Translations under genes and position numbers: made by a program
The notes under the pieces: generated by a model
The model's database searches: none
What the model was told of the DNA's origin: nothing
What the model saw: the letters and a program-made list of their open reading frames with translations, nothing else
Assembly (NCBI GenBank): GCA_016237705.1
Contig: CP066204.1
Coordinates: 496,001 to 560,000, forward strand
Length of the DNA: 64,000 nt
Direction of reading: 5' to 3'
Origin: Aerococcaceae bacterium zg-252
Lineage (GTDB): Bacteria > Bacillota > Bacilli > Lactobacillales > Aerococcaceae
In this document: positions 18,202 to 24,349 of the stretch, piece by piece
Layout of the letters: each line of letters starts with the position of its first letter
How positions within the stretch are numbered: position 1 is the first letter of the stretch

Positions 18202-18231
18202 ATGACAGATTGCGAGTGGATATGGTACAAT
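18202..18231 (+). promoter_or_regulatory. Promoter with extended -10 ahead of a double element copy
   Basis: ATGACA (18202-18207), 18 bases, TACAAT (18226-18231) with TGG directly before the -10. It should start RNA near 18238, so the two structured elements that follow would lie within the mRNA leader of the zinc-ribbon protein gene. Confidence 0.55.
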
Positions 18232-18254
18232 AGAGCAGACAATAGGATTTATTG

Positions 18255-18371
18255 ACATGGTGTGAGCGAGGGTGCTCTGACTTCAATCATTGGAGCAAAG
18301 GTCATAGAAGTACGCAGTACTTCAAGAGCTATGCGAAGTGGACGTCAAGTCAACCCAAGCGAACCAGAATA
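18255..18371 (+). repeat. Structured intergenic element, first of a tandem pair
   Basis: Central hairpin GAAGTAC/GTACTTC with three-base loop, flanking CATAG/CTATG, and outer GACTT/AAGTC. Ends CCAAGCGAACCAGAATA. Confidence 0.85.
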
Positions 18372-18488
18372 ACATAGTGTGAGCGAGAGTGCTCTGGCTT
18401 GAATCACTGGAGCAAAGGACGTAGAAGTGCCAAAGCACTTCAAGTTTTTTGCGAAGTGGCGTCAAGCCAACTCAAGCGAACCAGAATA
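18372..18488 (+). repeat. Structured intergenic element, second of a tandem pair, joined to a ribosome-binding site
   Basis: Central hairpin GAAGTGC/GCACTTC, changed on both sides relative to the preceding copy, and outer TGGCTTGA/TCAAGCCA. The 3' end AACCAGAATA runs into AGGAGG, the ribosome-binding site of the gene at 18500. Confidence 0.87.
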
Positions 18489-18499
18489 GGAGGAATAAT

Positions 18500-20185
18500 A
18501 TGAAATGTCCAAACTGTGAAAGGGAAGTCCGTTCGAAAAAACAATGTGCTTTTTGTGGACATCAATTTGATGAGAGTGAACCAGTTAAGACAGAATCAAT
18601 TGATAGCTATATCGAAGAATCCGAAGTGATTCCGAAAACAAAACGTAAAAATAATGTTCTTCGAATTTTATGGAGCGTTATTAAATTAGTGTTAACGATT
18701 TTCATTATCTTTTTACTGATTGCTTTTGGACCAAAATATGCTACTAAATTATGGGAGCAATACGGATTTGGTAATAAACAATCATCGCAAGTAGAAACAA
18801 CGGAATCGGTAGCTGAAGAAACAACAGTGGAAACGACTGAAGAAACAACCGTTGCTCCAACAGCAATGTTGAATGCATCAGTTGATACAAGTGCTTATCC
18901 ATTGACGAAAATTGTTATGGAGTTAGCGAATGATTCTACAACCGTTGACCGAAATCAATTAGAATTGGGTGTTGTATCGAATGATACTGAAAAACCGATT
19001 GAAAATTACTCATTATTGCAAGAAGGCAATAAATTTACAATTAGTTTCAACAATCCGGCGATTGAATCAGTAGCAGCCAATGAACGTGAACAGACGCTTT
19101 ATTTACGCTCAGAAGAATTACTGATTGATGAAAAAATTCCAGTAACATTACCAGAAGTGATGGTTGATAAAGAACGCTTTGATTTCTTGAATGAAGTCAT
19201 CGGCTCACAAGAAAATATTTCAGCTGCCATTACTAAAGTTGGAGAAAAAACGCCATTTGTTCATGCTGATAAATCGGCTGAAAATTCTTACTTATTTAGC
19301 TGGTTTATTTTAAATCGTGTAATGGAAGCAGTTGATAAAGGTGAGTTGAAGTTAGACGATTCAGTGACGATTTTAAATGCTTTAAAAGCAAAAGATGAAA
19401 CAACTGGTGTTGCCTTAATGGAAGAAAATGAAACATTAACGGTTGAAGAAATGATTAAAGCAGTGATTCAACAAGATGTGACAGCGATGAATCATTTAAT
19501 TCAAGAAACAGGTGGCCCAAATGCGTTTAATGTTTGGTTGTCAGAAAATCAATATTTCGCAACAAAAGTAACGAATTTATTGAATACTGATGAAAATGGT
19601 CATGTATCAGGTGTTGTAACAAATACACAAGATGTGTTAAGCTTGTTGAACTTATTTGCAGAAAATAAATTAGTAAGTGAAACAGCTGACGCACAGTTAA
19701 AAGAATGGATTTTACAAACACCAGTTACAGAAAAATATCCAGCCGATATTGAAGGTGTCACAAGACGTTATGAAATTGCCTCAACTGATACGGATAATAA
19801 TGTACAAAGTTATAGTGCCATTGTGGAAACAGAAGAAGGTAACTATATTATTGTCGCAAGTGTTGATAAAGTATCTGAAACAACTGTTAAGGAAATATCT
19901 TCAGTGATTAATCGAATCGTTCAGTTTTTAAGAACAGGTAATAAGGAAATAACAGATTCTGAGCCAACTCCAGCTCCAGAATCGGAAGAAACAACAGTGG
20001 CAGTTCAAGAAAATCAAGAAGCACCAGCTGCTCCAGCTGCCGAACCAGTACAAAGTCGTTATGGTGCAGATAACGATGGTGACGGATTTGCCGATTCTAT
20101 TTGGGATGAAGCAGGTGGTTACTACCGTCCAGTTCGTTGGACACAAGGTGCAGACGGCTTGTACTATTACGAATTTACTGAGTAA
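18500..20185 (+). CDS. Membrane-anchored zinc-ribbon protein with a degenerate beta-lactamase-like domain
   Basis: The 561-residue protein starts with a zinc ribbon (Cys 3, 6, 16, 19), then a basic stretch and one membrane helix (about 55-77), so the rest is outside the cell. A Thr/Glu-rich linker follows, then a domain of about 300 residues resembling class A beta-lactamase folds (SYLFSWFILNRVMEAV, TVEEMIKAVIQQDVTAMNHLIQ). It lacks the catalytic pattern: the SxxK position reads SYLF and the SDN position reads QDV. A hinge rich in Pro, Ala and Glu leads to a C-terminal loop DNDGDGFADS, an EF-hand/thrombospondin-type calcium site, and an aromatic tail. Start 18500 has AGGAGG upstream; the frame from 18449 only reads through the repeat. 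Probably a surface sensor or binding protein. Function unknown. Confidence 0.75.
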   Translation: MKCPNCEREVRSKKQCAFCGHQFDESEPVKTESIDSYIEESEVIPKTKRKNNVLRILWSVIKLVLTIFIIFLLIAFGPKYATKLWEQYGFGNKQSSQVETTESVAEETTVETTEETTVAPTAMLNASVDTSAYPLTKIVMELANDSTTVDRNQLELGVVSNDTEKPIENYSLLQEGNKFTISFNNPAIESVAANEREQTLYLRSEELLIDEKIPVTLPEVMVDKERFDFLNEVIGSQENISAAITKVGEKTPFVHADKSAENSYLFSWFILNRVMEAVDKGELKLDDSVTILNALKAKDETTGVALMEENETLTVEEMIKAVIQQDVTAMNHLIQETGGPNAFNVWLSENQYFATKVTNLLNTDENGHVSGVVTNTQDVLSLLNLFAENKLVSETADAQLKEWILQTPVTEKYPADIEGVTRRYEIASTDTDNNVQSYSAIVETEEGNYIIVASVDKVSETTVKEISSVINRIVQFLRTGNKEITDSEPTPAPESEETTVAVQENQEAPAAPAAEPVQSRYGADNDGDGFADSIWDEAGGYYRPVRWTQGADGLYYYEFTE

Positions 20186-20206
20186 TTTTAGGGGCATATA
20201 GCACGA

Positions 20207-20247
20207 AAAGCAGCATACGTTCAAATGGTTTGAGCGTATGCTGCTTA
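20207..20247. terminator. Bidirectional terminator between convergent genes
   Basis: AGCAGCATACG and inner TCAAA pair with TTTGA and CGTATGCTGCT (20209-20245) with a short loop; T-rich sequence follows. Confidence 0.8.
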
Positions 20248-20248
20248 T

Positions 20249-20752
20249 TTAATTTGCAGAAGATTCATTATCAAATGGTCCTGGTAATAAACGGTTGACC
20301 GTAACGGCAATCGTAGCACCGATAAAGGCATCGAGCACTCGGTTGACGGTGTACCAGATAAGGTCATGGTGCGAAATGGTCAGTAATACCACAAAATAAG
20401 TGGCAGATGCATTAACAATACTTTGACTATGATTAAATTGATTACAAATGACAATAATTAACATGACACCGAATGAAACAGTGAAAATATGAATGTAATG
20501 ATTGCCAATGCCTAGTAGTAATTCTAATTGTACAACAAGCCCAGCAATAATAGCTCCAACGGAATTACCGAAGACTCGAAAGCGTCCGAATTTGATACTA
20601 GTTGGTACATCGTTTCTCAAGGTGAAAACACAGGCGAGTGCTGCTAATGCTGCTGGTTGTCGGTGCAACCATTCGTATAATAATAAGGTTATCATAACGG
20701 CAACAACGGTTTTTATTGTTCGCCAGCCGATTTTTATTGGGGGGATTGACAT
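20249..20752 (-). CDS. Aromatic acid exporter family (FUSC-like) membrane protein
   Basis: The 167-residue protein has four to five hydrophobic segments and the opening IKIGWRTIKTVVAVMITLLL found in the short ArAE_1/DUF939 (YgaE-type) branch of the FUSC superfamily. AALACVFTLRNDVPTSIKFGRFRVFGNSVGAIIAGL and the end NRVLDAFIGATIAVTVNRLLPGP also fit. Bacillus-type members are longer because of a cytoplasmic C-terminal domain that is absent here. Export of aromatic acids is the family label and has not been shown for this branch. GAGAGGAGTGAG precedes the ATG at 20752. Confidence 0.78.
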   Translation of the reverse strand: MSIPPIKIGWRTIKTVVAVMITLLLYEWLHRQPAALAALACVFTLRNDVPTSIKFGRFRVFGNSVGAIIAGLVVQLELLLGIGNHYIHIFTVSFGVMLIIVICNQFNHSQSIVNASATYFVVLLTISHHDLIWYTVNRVLDAFIGATIAVTVNRLLPGPFDNESSAN

Positions 20753-20796
20753 GAATGCTCACTCCTCTCAGTTATCTGTTGAAAAATTGTATATTT

Positions 20797-20825
20797 ATTA
20801 TACCGCTTTTTAACTATTTTCTCCA
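20797..20825 (-). promoter_or_regulatory. Candidate promoter of the FUSC-like gene
   Basis: On the minus strand TATAAT (20797-20802) lies 17 bases after TGGAGA (20820-20825), a poor -35. The rest of the 327-base gap to 21080 holds no sure gene. Confidence 0.4.
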
Positions 20826-20945
20826 TTTTTTTGTAAAATGCAGTATACTAGAAGAGAATAAGATTAAATAGGCAGTAGCAGTAAACCAAATATTTTACAG
20901 TATCACTTAAAAAGTGTATAATCGTGAGCAATAAGTGAGTGATAT

Positions 20946-21053
20946 TTGACAATAAAATTTATTGAAATGCGATTACTAGGAATAATTCGGCAACTAATTG
21001 AAGCAGTTGAAATTCAGTTGTTGACTCGGTTAATCAAGAAAGTGAAAAATTAA
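20946..21053 (+). CDS. Possible 35-codon amphipathic peptide (doubtful)
   Basis: A frame starting at TTG 20946 (internal ATG at 20967) encodes a peptide ending LLTRLIKKVKN, rich in Ile, Leu, Lys and Arg and with the look of an amphipathic helix. There is no good ribosome-binding site, and the TTGACA at its start could instead be a -35 element of the next gene. Recorded as a doubtful candidate in an otherwise empty gap. Confidence 0.15.
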   Translation: MTIKFIEMRLLGIIRQLIEAVEIQLLTRLIKKVKN

Positions 21054-21079
21054 AACAAGAATAGAGATGTGAGTACAAA

Positions 21080-21826
21080 GTGGTGGCTAAAAAAATAACA
21101 AAAAAGAAACCAGTTAGAAAGAAAAAAACGGTGAGGCGTCGAACGCCTAAGAAAAATAAAGTAAAAAACTTTCAACAATTCAAGAAAGTCTTTTTTGAAA
21201 AGTTAGGTGTTATTTCCTTTGCGATAATCGTTATTTTATTGTTAGGTTTTTTATTTATCTATCAATTGCAACGAACTGAACGCAATGACTATGAGAGTCC
21301 GGCTGTGTCAGGTGATTATGAAGTAAGAAGAAAATTTGTTGATACGATTGCTCCTGTGGCACAGCGTTTGCAACGTCAGTACGGTATTTTTGCAAGTGTG
21401 TCGATGTCGCAAGCGATGTTGGAATCGGAGTTCGGACAAAGTTTGTTGTCGGATAAATATTATAATTTGTTTGGAGTTAAGACAGATGAGCATGACCCAG
21501 ACGGTGTAGATTTGATGACGTCAGAGTATGTTGACAATAAGTGGATTGAAGTGAAACAACGGTTTAAAGTTTATCAGAGTTGGGGAGCATCAATGGAGGC
21601 TCATGCCCTATTATTGGTTAATGGCACGAGTTGGGATAAAGATTTTTATGCAGCAGTGAAAAATGGTACAACCCCTGAAGCGCAGGCGAAAGGATTACAA
21701 AGTGCTGGATATGCTACTGACCCTGGATATGCTCAAAAATTAATTGATATGATGGAAGAGTGGAACTTAAAACAATATGACCAACCTGTTGTCACAGAAG
21801 AATCAGAAACTTCATCGCAGCAGTAG
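21080..21826 (+). CDS. Membrane-anchored N-acetylglucosaminidase domain protein (GH73)
   Basis: Peptidoglycan hydrolase-type protein of 248 residues. A strongly basic N-terminus (residues 1-38, Lys/Arg runs) is followed by one membrane helix (about 43-65), so the catalytic domain lies outside. The domain has the GH73 features: IAPVAQRLQRQYGIFASVSMSQAMLESEFG with the catalytic Glu near residue 115, YYNLFGVKTD, FKVYQSWGASMEAHALLL and GYATDPGYAQKLIDMM. It probably trims glycan strands close to the membrane. The start is GTG at 21080 (a second GTG follows at once) with only a weak ribosome-binding site. A strong terminator follows. Confidence 0.88.
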   Translation: MVAKKITKKKPVRKKKTVRRRTPKKNKVKNFQQFKKVFFEKLGVISFAIIVILLLGFLFIYQLQRTERNDYESPAVSGDYEVRRKFVDTIAPVAQRLQRQYGIFASVSMSQAMLESEFGQSLLSDKYYNLFGVKTDEHDPDGVDLMTSEYVDNKWIEVKQRFKVYQSWGASMEAHALLLVNGTSWDKDFYAAVKNGTTPEAQAKGLQSAGYATDPGYAQKLIDMMEEWNLKQYDQPVVTEESETSSQQ

Positions 21827-21833
21827 AAAACAT

Positions 21834-21883
21834 TAATCCCCCAATCGATTGAATGTTAGTTCATATCGAATGGGGGATTTTGT
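21834..21883. terminator. Terminator after the glucosaminidase gene
   Basis: AATCCCCCA and inner TCGAT pair with ATCGA and TGGGGGATT across 21834-21880, ending in TTTTGTT. Confidence 0.85.
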
Positions 21884-21886
21884 TAT

Positions 21887-22135
21887 TTATTTTTTAGCAC
21901 TAGGTTTATGGTAAAAGAGTTCAACATTTTCATAATCTGCTTCTGGATCATATTGCATTTTATTTCGGGCGCCTGATTCATCACGATTATCTCTTGTAGC
22001 TCTCGAAAAGGGAACACGTTGTAAGAACCAGTTTTTACCTGCTCCGTGCATCTCAGCGTCGACATTTCGTTTATAGATACGAAAATTTATCCAAGCAATA
22101 ATTATTAGTATACCTATTAAGATAATCAACATCAT
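21887..22135 (-). CDS. Small membrane protein, unknown function
   Basis: An 82-residue protein I do not recognise. Residues 1-17 form one hydrophobic helix (MMLIILIGILIIIAW), followed by a basic segment and a polar tail rich in Asn, Arg, Asp and Glu, so it is probably anchored with its C-terminus in the cytoplasm. GAAAGAGGCG precedes the start at suitable spacing, which supports real translation. It is convergent with the glucosaminidase gene, shares its terminator region and reads away from the toxin array. Confidence 0.6.
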   Translation of the reverse strand: MMLIILIGILIIIAWINFRIYKRNVDAEMHGAGKNWFLQRVPFSRATRDNRDESGARNKMQYDPEADYENVELFYHKPSAKK

Positions 22136-22281
22136 TGAAATCGCCTCTTTCTAAAATAATATTTACTTATATGATAACATAAAAATGTCAAAGGTAAATA
22201 GTTGATTTTTAAAGATCAGTCTCAAAAAAAACTGTACGAAAACTATAAACATACCAATTATAAATAGTGGATTTTTTATGA

Positions 22282-22287
22282 TACAAT
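22282..22287 (+). promoter_or_regulatory. Toxin mRNA promoter, unit 1 (extended -10)
   Basis: TGATACAAT with TACAAT at 22282-22287. The -35 is weak, so recognition would rest on the TG motif. The same element stands at 22684-22689 in unit 2 and in units 3 and 4; unit 5 has TAAAAT at 23926-23931. Confidence 0.6.
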
Positions 22288-22344
22288 ATTAATTGTAGAA
22301 AAGTGAAGACGGTGGCTCCTAACACCGAAAGAGAGGTGATGCCT

Positions 22345-22401
22345 ATGGGCATTTCATCAAAATCTACCGGAAAGGAGGGAGCCTATTTTGACTGCATTTG
22401 A
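22345..22401 (+). CDS. Leader peptide ORF, toxin unit 1
   Basis: Eighteen codons, MGISSKSTGKEGAYFDCI, preceded by GAGAGG at eight bases. The ORF overlaps the start of the toxin frame (22388) by 14 bases, so ribosomes translating it would pass over the toxin start. Its sequence is identical in all five units. Whether the peptide itself matters, or only its translation, is unknown. Confidence 0.55.
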   Translation: MGISSKSTGKEGAYFDCI

Positions 22402-22489
22402 AGTTGTACAAACAATTCTTAGCTTTAGTAGTTTTATTATTGCTTTGATTAGTTTGTGCTATAAAATCTTCAAAGACAACAAAAAATAA
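22388..22489 (+). CDS. Small hydrophobic toxin-like peptide, unit 1
   Basis: 33 residues starting at TTG, with AAGGAGG nine bases upstream. The peptide reads MTAFEVVQTILSFSSF, then a hydrophobic helix to ISLCYKIF, and ends in a charged KDNKK tail. This pattern (short acidic head, one membrane helix, Lys-rich tail) is that of the putative holin-like toxins (Hol_Tox/TxpA-type) of type I toxin-antitoxin systems in Firmicutes, which depolarise the membrane when overproduced. The convergent antisense RNA supports that assignment. It is too short for usual gene callers. Confidence 0.82.
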   Translation: MTAFEVVQTILSFSSFIIALISLCYKIFKDNKK

Positions 22490-22595
22490 TCCGTCCCCCA
22501 CTTTGGCAAAGTAGGACGGATTAAATCCAAAATACGAGCCACCGTCTTTTTAACGGTTCTACGCTGGAGCTGGGCTGCAACCCAGCTCCTTTTAT
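22480..22595 (-). ncRNA. Antisense (antitoxin) RNA, unit 1
   Basis: Minus-strand promoter TTGAAT (complement of 22625-22630), 17 bases, TATAAT (complement of 22602-22607). RNA should start near 22595 and end at the hairpin AATCCGTCC/GGACGGATT (22488-22522), which on this strand is followed by TTTTTT. The roughly 115-base RNA is complementary to the 3' part of the toxin mRNA and its last codons. Confidence 0.72.
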
Positions 22596-22601
22596 GTTTT
22601 T
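22566..22601 (+). terminator. Toxin mRNA terminator, unit 1
   Basis: GGAGCTGGG (22566-22574) pairs with CCCAGCTCC (22581-22589), then TTTTATGTTTTT. Equivalent hairpins stand at 22967-22990, 23369-23392, 23770-23793 and 24212-24235. Confidence 0.8.
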
Positions 22602-22746
22602 ATTATATACCACATGTTGTTCGAATTCAAGGCGGTTGAAAAAATCAGTAAACATGCCAATTTTAAATAGTGAATTTTTATGATACAATATTAATTGTAG
22701 AAAAGTGAAGACGGTGGCTCCTGCAACCGAAAGAGAGGTGATGCCT

Positions 22747-22803
22747 ATGGGCATTTCATCAAAATCTACCGGAAAGGAGGGAGCCTATTTTGACTGCATT
22801 TGA
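22747..22803 (+). CDS. Leader peptide ORF, toxin unit 2
   Basis: Same 18 codons and spacing as in unit 1, overlapping the toxin start at 22790. Confidence 0.55.
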   Translation: MGISSKSTGKEGAYFDCI

Positions 22804-22891
22804 AGTTGTACAAACGATACTTAGCTTTAGTAGTTTTATTATTGCTTTGATTAGTTTGTGCTATAAAATCTTCAAAGATAACAAAAAATAA
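22790..22891 (+). CDS. Small hydrophobic toxin-like peptide, unit 2
   Basis: 33 residues identical in sequence to unit 1 (silent changes ACAATTCTT to ACGATACTT and GAC to GAT). TTG start with AAGGAGG upstream, one membrane helix and a KDNKK end. Assigned to the holin-like/TxpA type by pattern and context. Confidence 0.82.
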   Translation: MTAFEVVQTILSFSSFIIALISLCYKIFKDNKK

Positions 22892-22996
22892 TCCGTCCCC
22901 ACTTTTGGCATAGTTGGACGGATTAAATCATCTGACGAGCCACCGTCTTTTTAACGGTTCTACGCTGGAGCTGGATTGCAGTCTAGCTCCTTTTAT
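22882..22996 (-). ncRNA. Antisense (antitoxin) RNA, unit 2
   Basis: Promoter hexamers TTGAAT (complement of 23026-23031) and TATAAT (complement of 23003-23008), 17-base spacer; terminating hairpin at 22890-22924. Confidence 0.72.
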
Positions 22997-23147
22997 GTTT
23001 TTATTATATACCACATGTTGTTCGAATTCAAGGTGGTTGAAAAAATCAGTAAACATGCCAATTTTAAATAGTGAATTTTTATGATACAATATTAATTGTA
23101 GAAAAGTGAAGACGGTGGCTCCTGCAACCGAAAGAGAGGTGATGCCT

Positions 23148-23204
23148 ATGGGCATTTCATCAAAATCTACCGGAAAGGAGGGAGCCTATTTTGACTGCAT
23201 TTGA
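23148..23204 (+). CDS. Leader peptide ORF, toxin unit 3
   Basis: Same 18 codons as the other units, overlapping the toxin start at 23191. Confidence 0.55.
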   Translation: MGISSKSTGKEGAYFDCI

Positions 23205-23328
23205 AGTTGTACAAACGATACTTAGCTTTAGTAGTTTTATTATCGCTTTGATTAGTTTGTGCTATAAAATCTTCAAAGAGAACAAAAAAATAATCCGTCC
23301 CCACTTTTGGCATAGTTGGACGGATTAA
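23191..23328 (+). CDS. Toxin-like peptide with frameshifted C-terminus, unit 3
   Basis: The first 33 codons match the other units (Glu for Asp at residue 30). The run of A at the end has seven A (23284-23290) where the others have six, so the TAA is read out of frame and translation continues for twelve residues, IIRPHFWHSWTD, to a stop at 23326. The added tail is aromatic and overlaps the terminator hairpin of the antisense RNA. The product may be inactive or altered; a sequencing error in the homopolymer is possible. Confidence 0.7.
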   Translation: MTAFEVVQTILSFSSFIIALISLCYKIFKENKKIIRPHFWHSWTD

Positions 23329-23398
23329 ATCATCTGACGAGCCACCGTCTTTTTAACGGTTCTACGCTGGAGCTGGATAGCCGTCCAGCTCCTATTAT
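23283..23398 (-). ncRNA. Antisense (antitoxin) RNA, unit 3
   Basis: Promoter hexamers TTGAAT (complement of 23428-23433) and TATAAT (complement of 23405-23410), 17-base spacer; terminating hairpin at 23292-23326. Confidence 0.72.
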
Positions 23399-23549
23399 GT
23401 TTTTATTATATACCACATGTTGTTCGAATTCAAGGCGGTTGAAAAAATCAGTAAACAAGCCAATTTTAAATAGTGAATTTTTATGATACAATATTAATTG
23501 TAGAAAAGTGAAGACGGTGGCTCCTAACACCGAAAGAGAGGTGATGCCT

Positions 23550-23606
23550 ATGGGCATTTCATCAAAATCTACCGGAAAGGAGGGAGCCTATTTTGACTGC
23601 ATTTGA
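23550..23606 (+). CDS. Leader peptide ORF, toxin unit 4
   Basis: Same 18 codons as the other units, overlapping the toxin start at 23593. Confidence 0.55.
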   Translation: MGISSKSTGKEGAYFDCI

Positions 23607-23694
23607 AGTTGTACAAACAATTCTTAGCTTTAGTAGTTTTATTATCGCTTTGATTAGTTTGTGCTATAAAATCTTCAAAGAGAACAAAAAATAA
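23593..23694 (+). CDS. Small hydrophobic toxin-like peptide, unit 4
   Basis: 33 residues, identical to unit 1 except Glu for Asp at residue 30. TTG start, AAGGAGG site, one membrane helix, Lys-rich tail. The complementary 3' segment of this unit reads GAGTCACCGTCTT (23740-23752), giving one G-U pair with the 5' 13-mer at 23511-23523. Confidence 0.82.
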   Translation: MTAFEVVQTILSFSSFIIALISLCYKIFKENKK

Positions 23695-23799
23695 TCCGTC
23701 CCCACTTTTGACGAGTCGGACGGATTAAATTCACAAGACGAGTCACCGTCTTTTTAACGGTTCTACGCTGGAGTTGGACTGCAATCCAGCTCCTTTTAT
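23686..23799 (-). ncRNA. Antisense (antitoxin) RNA, unit 4
   Basis: Promoter hexamers TTGAAT (complement of 23829-23834) and TATAAT (complement of 23806-23811) with a 17-base spacer whose sequence is unrelated to that of the other units. Terminating hairpin at 23693-23726. Confidence 0.75.
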
Positions 23800-23988
23800 G
23801 TTTTTATTATATAGTATAAAAAGAGTAAATTCAAGTAAGTGGGAATTTAGGTAGCAATCAAATCAAATTTACAAAAATTTACGAAATTTATAAACATGAT
23901 AATTCTAAACAGGGGATTTTTATGATAAAATAATCTATGTAGAAAAGTGAAGACGGTGGCTCCTAACACCGAAAGAGAGGTGATGCCT

Positions 23989-24045
23989 ATGGGCATTTCA
24001 TCAAAATCTACCGGAAAGGAGGGAGCCTATTTTGACTGCATTTGA
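23989..24045 (+). CDS. Leader peptide ORF, toxin unit 5
   Basis: Same 18 codons as the other units, overlapping the disrupted toxin frame at 24032. Confidence 0.5.
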   Translation: MGISSKSTGKEGAYFDCI

Positions 24046-24133
24046 AGTTGTATAAACGATACTTAGCTTTAGTAGTTTTATTATCGCTTTGATTAGTTTG
24101 TGCTATAAAATCTTCAAAGACAACAAAAAATAA
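24032..24133 (+). pseudogene. Toxin-like peptide gene with nonsense mutation, unit 5
   Basis: Codon 8 is TAA (24053-24055) where the other four units have CAA (Gln). The remaining frame is otherwise intact to the normal stop at 24131-24133, so a single C-to-T change ended the peptide after seven residues. Its -10 is also changed (TAAAAT), and it lies at the edge of the array after a longer spacer. Confidence 0.85.
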
Positions 24134-24241
24134 TCCGTCCCCCACTTTGACAAGGTCGGACGGATTAAATTCTATCTTACGGAGTCACCGTCTTTTTAAC
24201 GGTTCTACGCTGGAGCTGGATAGCCGTCCAGCTCCTATTAT
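24124..24241 (-). ncRNA. Antisense RNA, unit 5 (toxin partner disrupted)
   Basis: Promoter hexamers TTGAAT (complement of 24271-24276) and TATAAT (complement of 24248-24253) with 17-base spacer; terminating hairpin at 24132-24166. The antisense RNA gene appears intact although its toxin frame is dead. Confidence 0.7.
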
Positions 24242-24349
24242 GTTTTTATTATATAACACATGTTATTCGAATTCAAGGTAGCTGATTGATTAGTTGCCAC
24301 TTTACTGGCTTCCTAAAGGCAGTTCTTTGAGAGCTTATAGAAGAAACAT

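Larger units (their letters stand above)
22240..24285 (+). repeat. Tandem array of five toxin/antisense-RNA units
   Basis: Five near-identical units with periods of 402, 401, 402 and 439 bases (measured from the leader ATGs at 22345, 22747, 23148, 23550 and 23989). Each contains in order: a promoter with extended -10 (TGATACAAT in units 1-4, TGATAAAAT in unit 5), the 13-mer AAGACGGTGGCTC, a short leader ORF, a TTG-started hydrophobic peptide, the hairpin AATCCGTCC/GGACGGATT, the complement of the 13-mer, a second hairpin with T-tract, and a minus-strand promoter. This is the layout of type I toxin-antitoxin loci. Confidence 0.9.

Noticed and set aside
18449-18499. Upstream start for the zinc-ribbon protein
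   Set aside because: The extra 17 codons are read through the structured repeat and its AGGAGG site. The ATG at 18500 has correct spacing and begins the CxxC motif.
22521-23557. Three minus-strand ORFs of 75-77 codons recurring in the toxin array
   Set aside because: They recur only because the DNA is repeated. They lie opposite the toxin leader and promoter, lack ribosome-binding sites and are cut differently at their ends. The minus strand here is better explained by the antisense RNAs.
22240-24285. CRISPR array
   Set aside because: The repeat unit is about 402 bases and contains coding frames and promoters; there are no short repeats with unique spacers and no cas genes.
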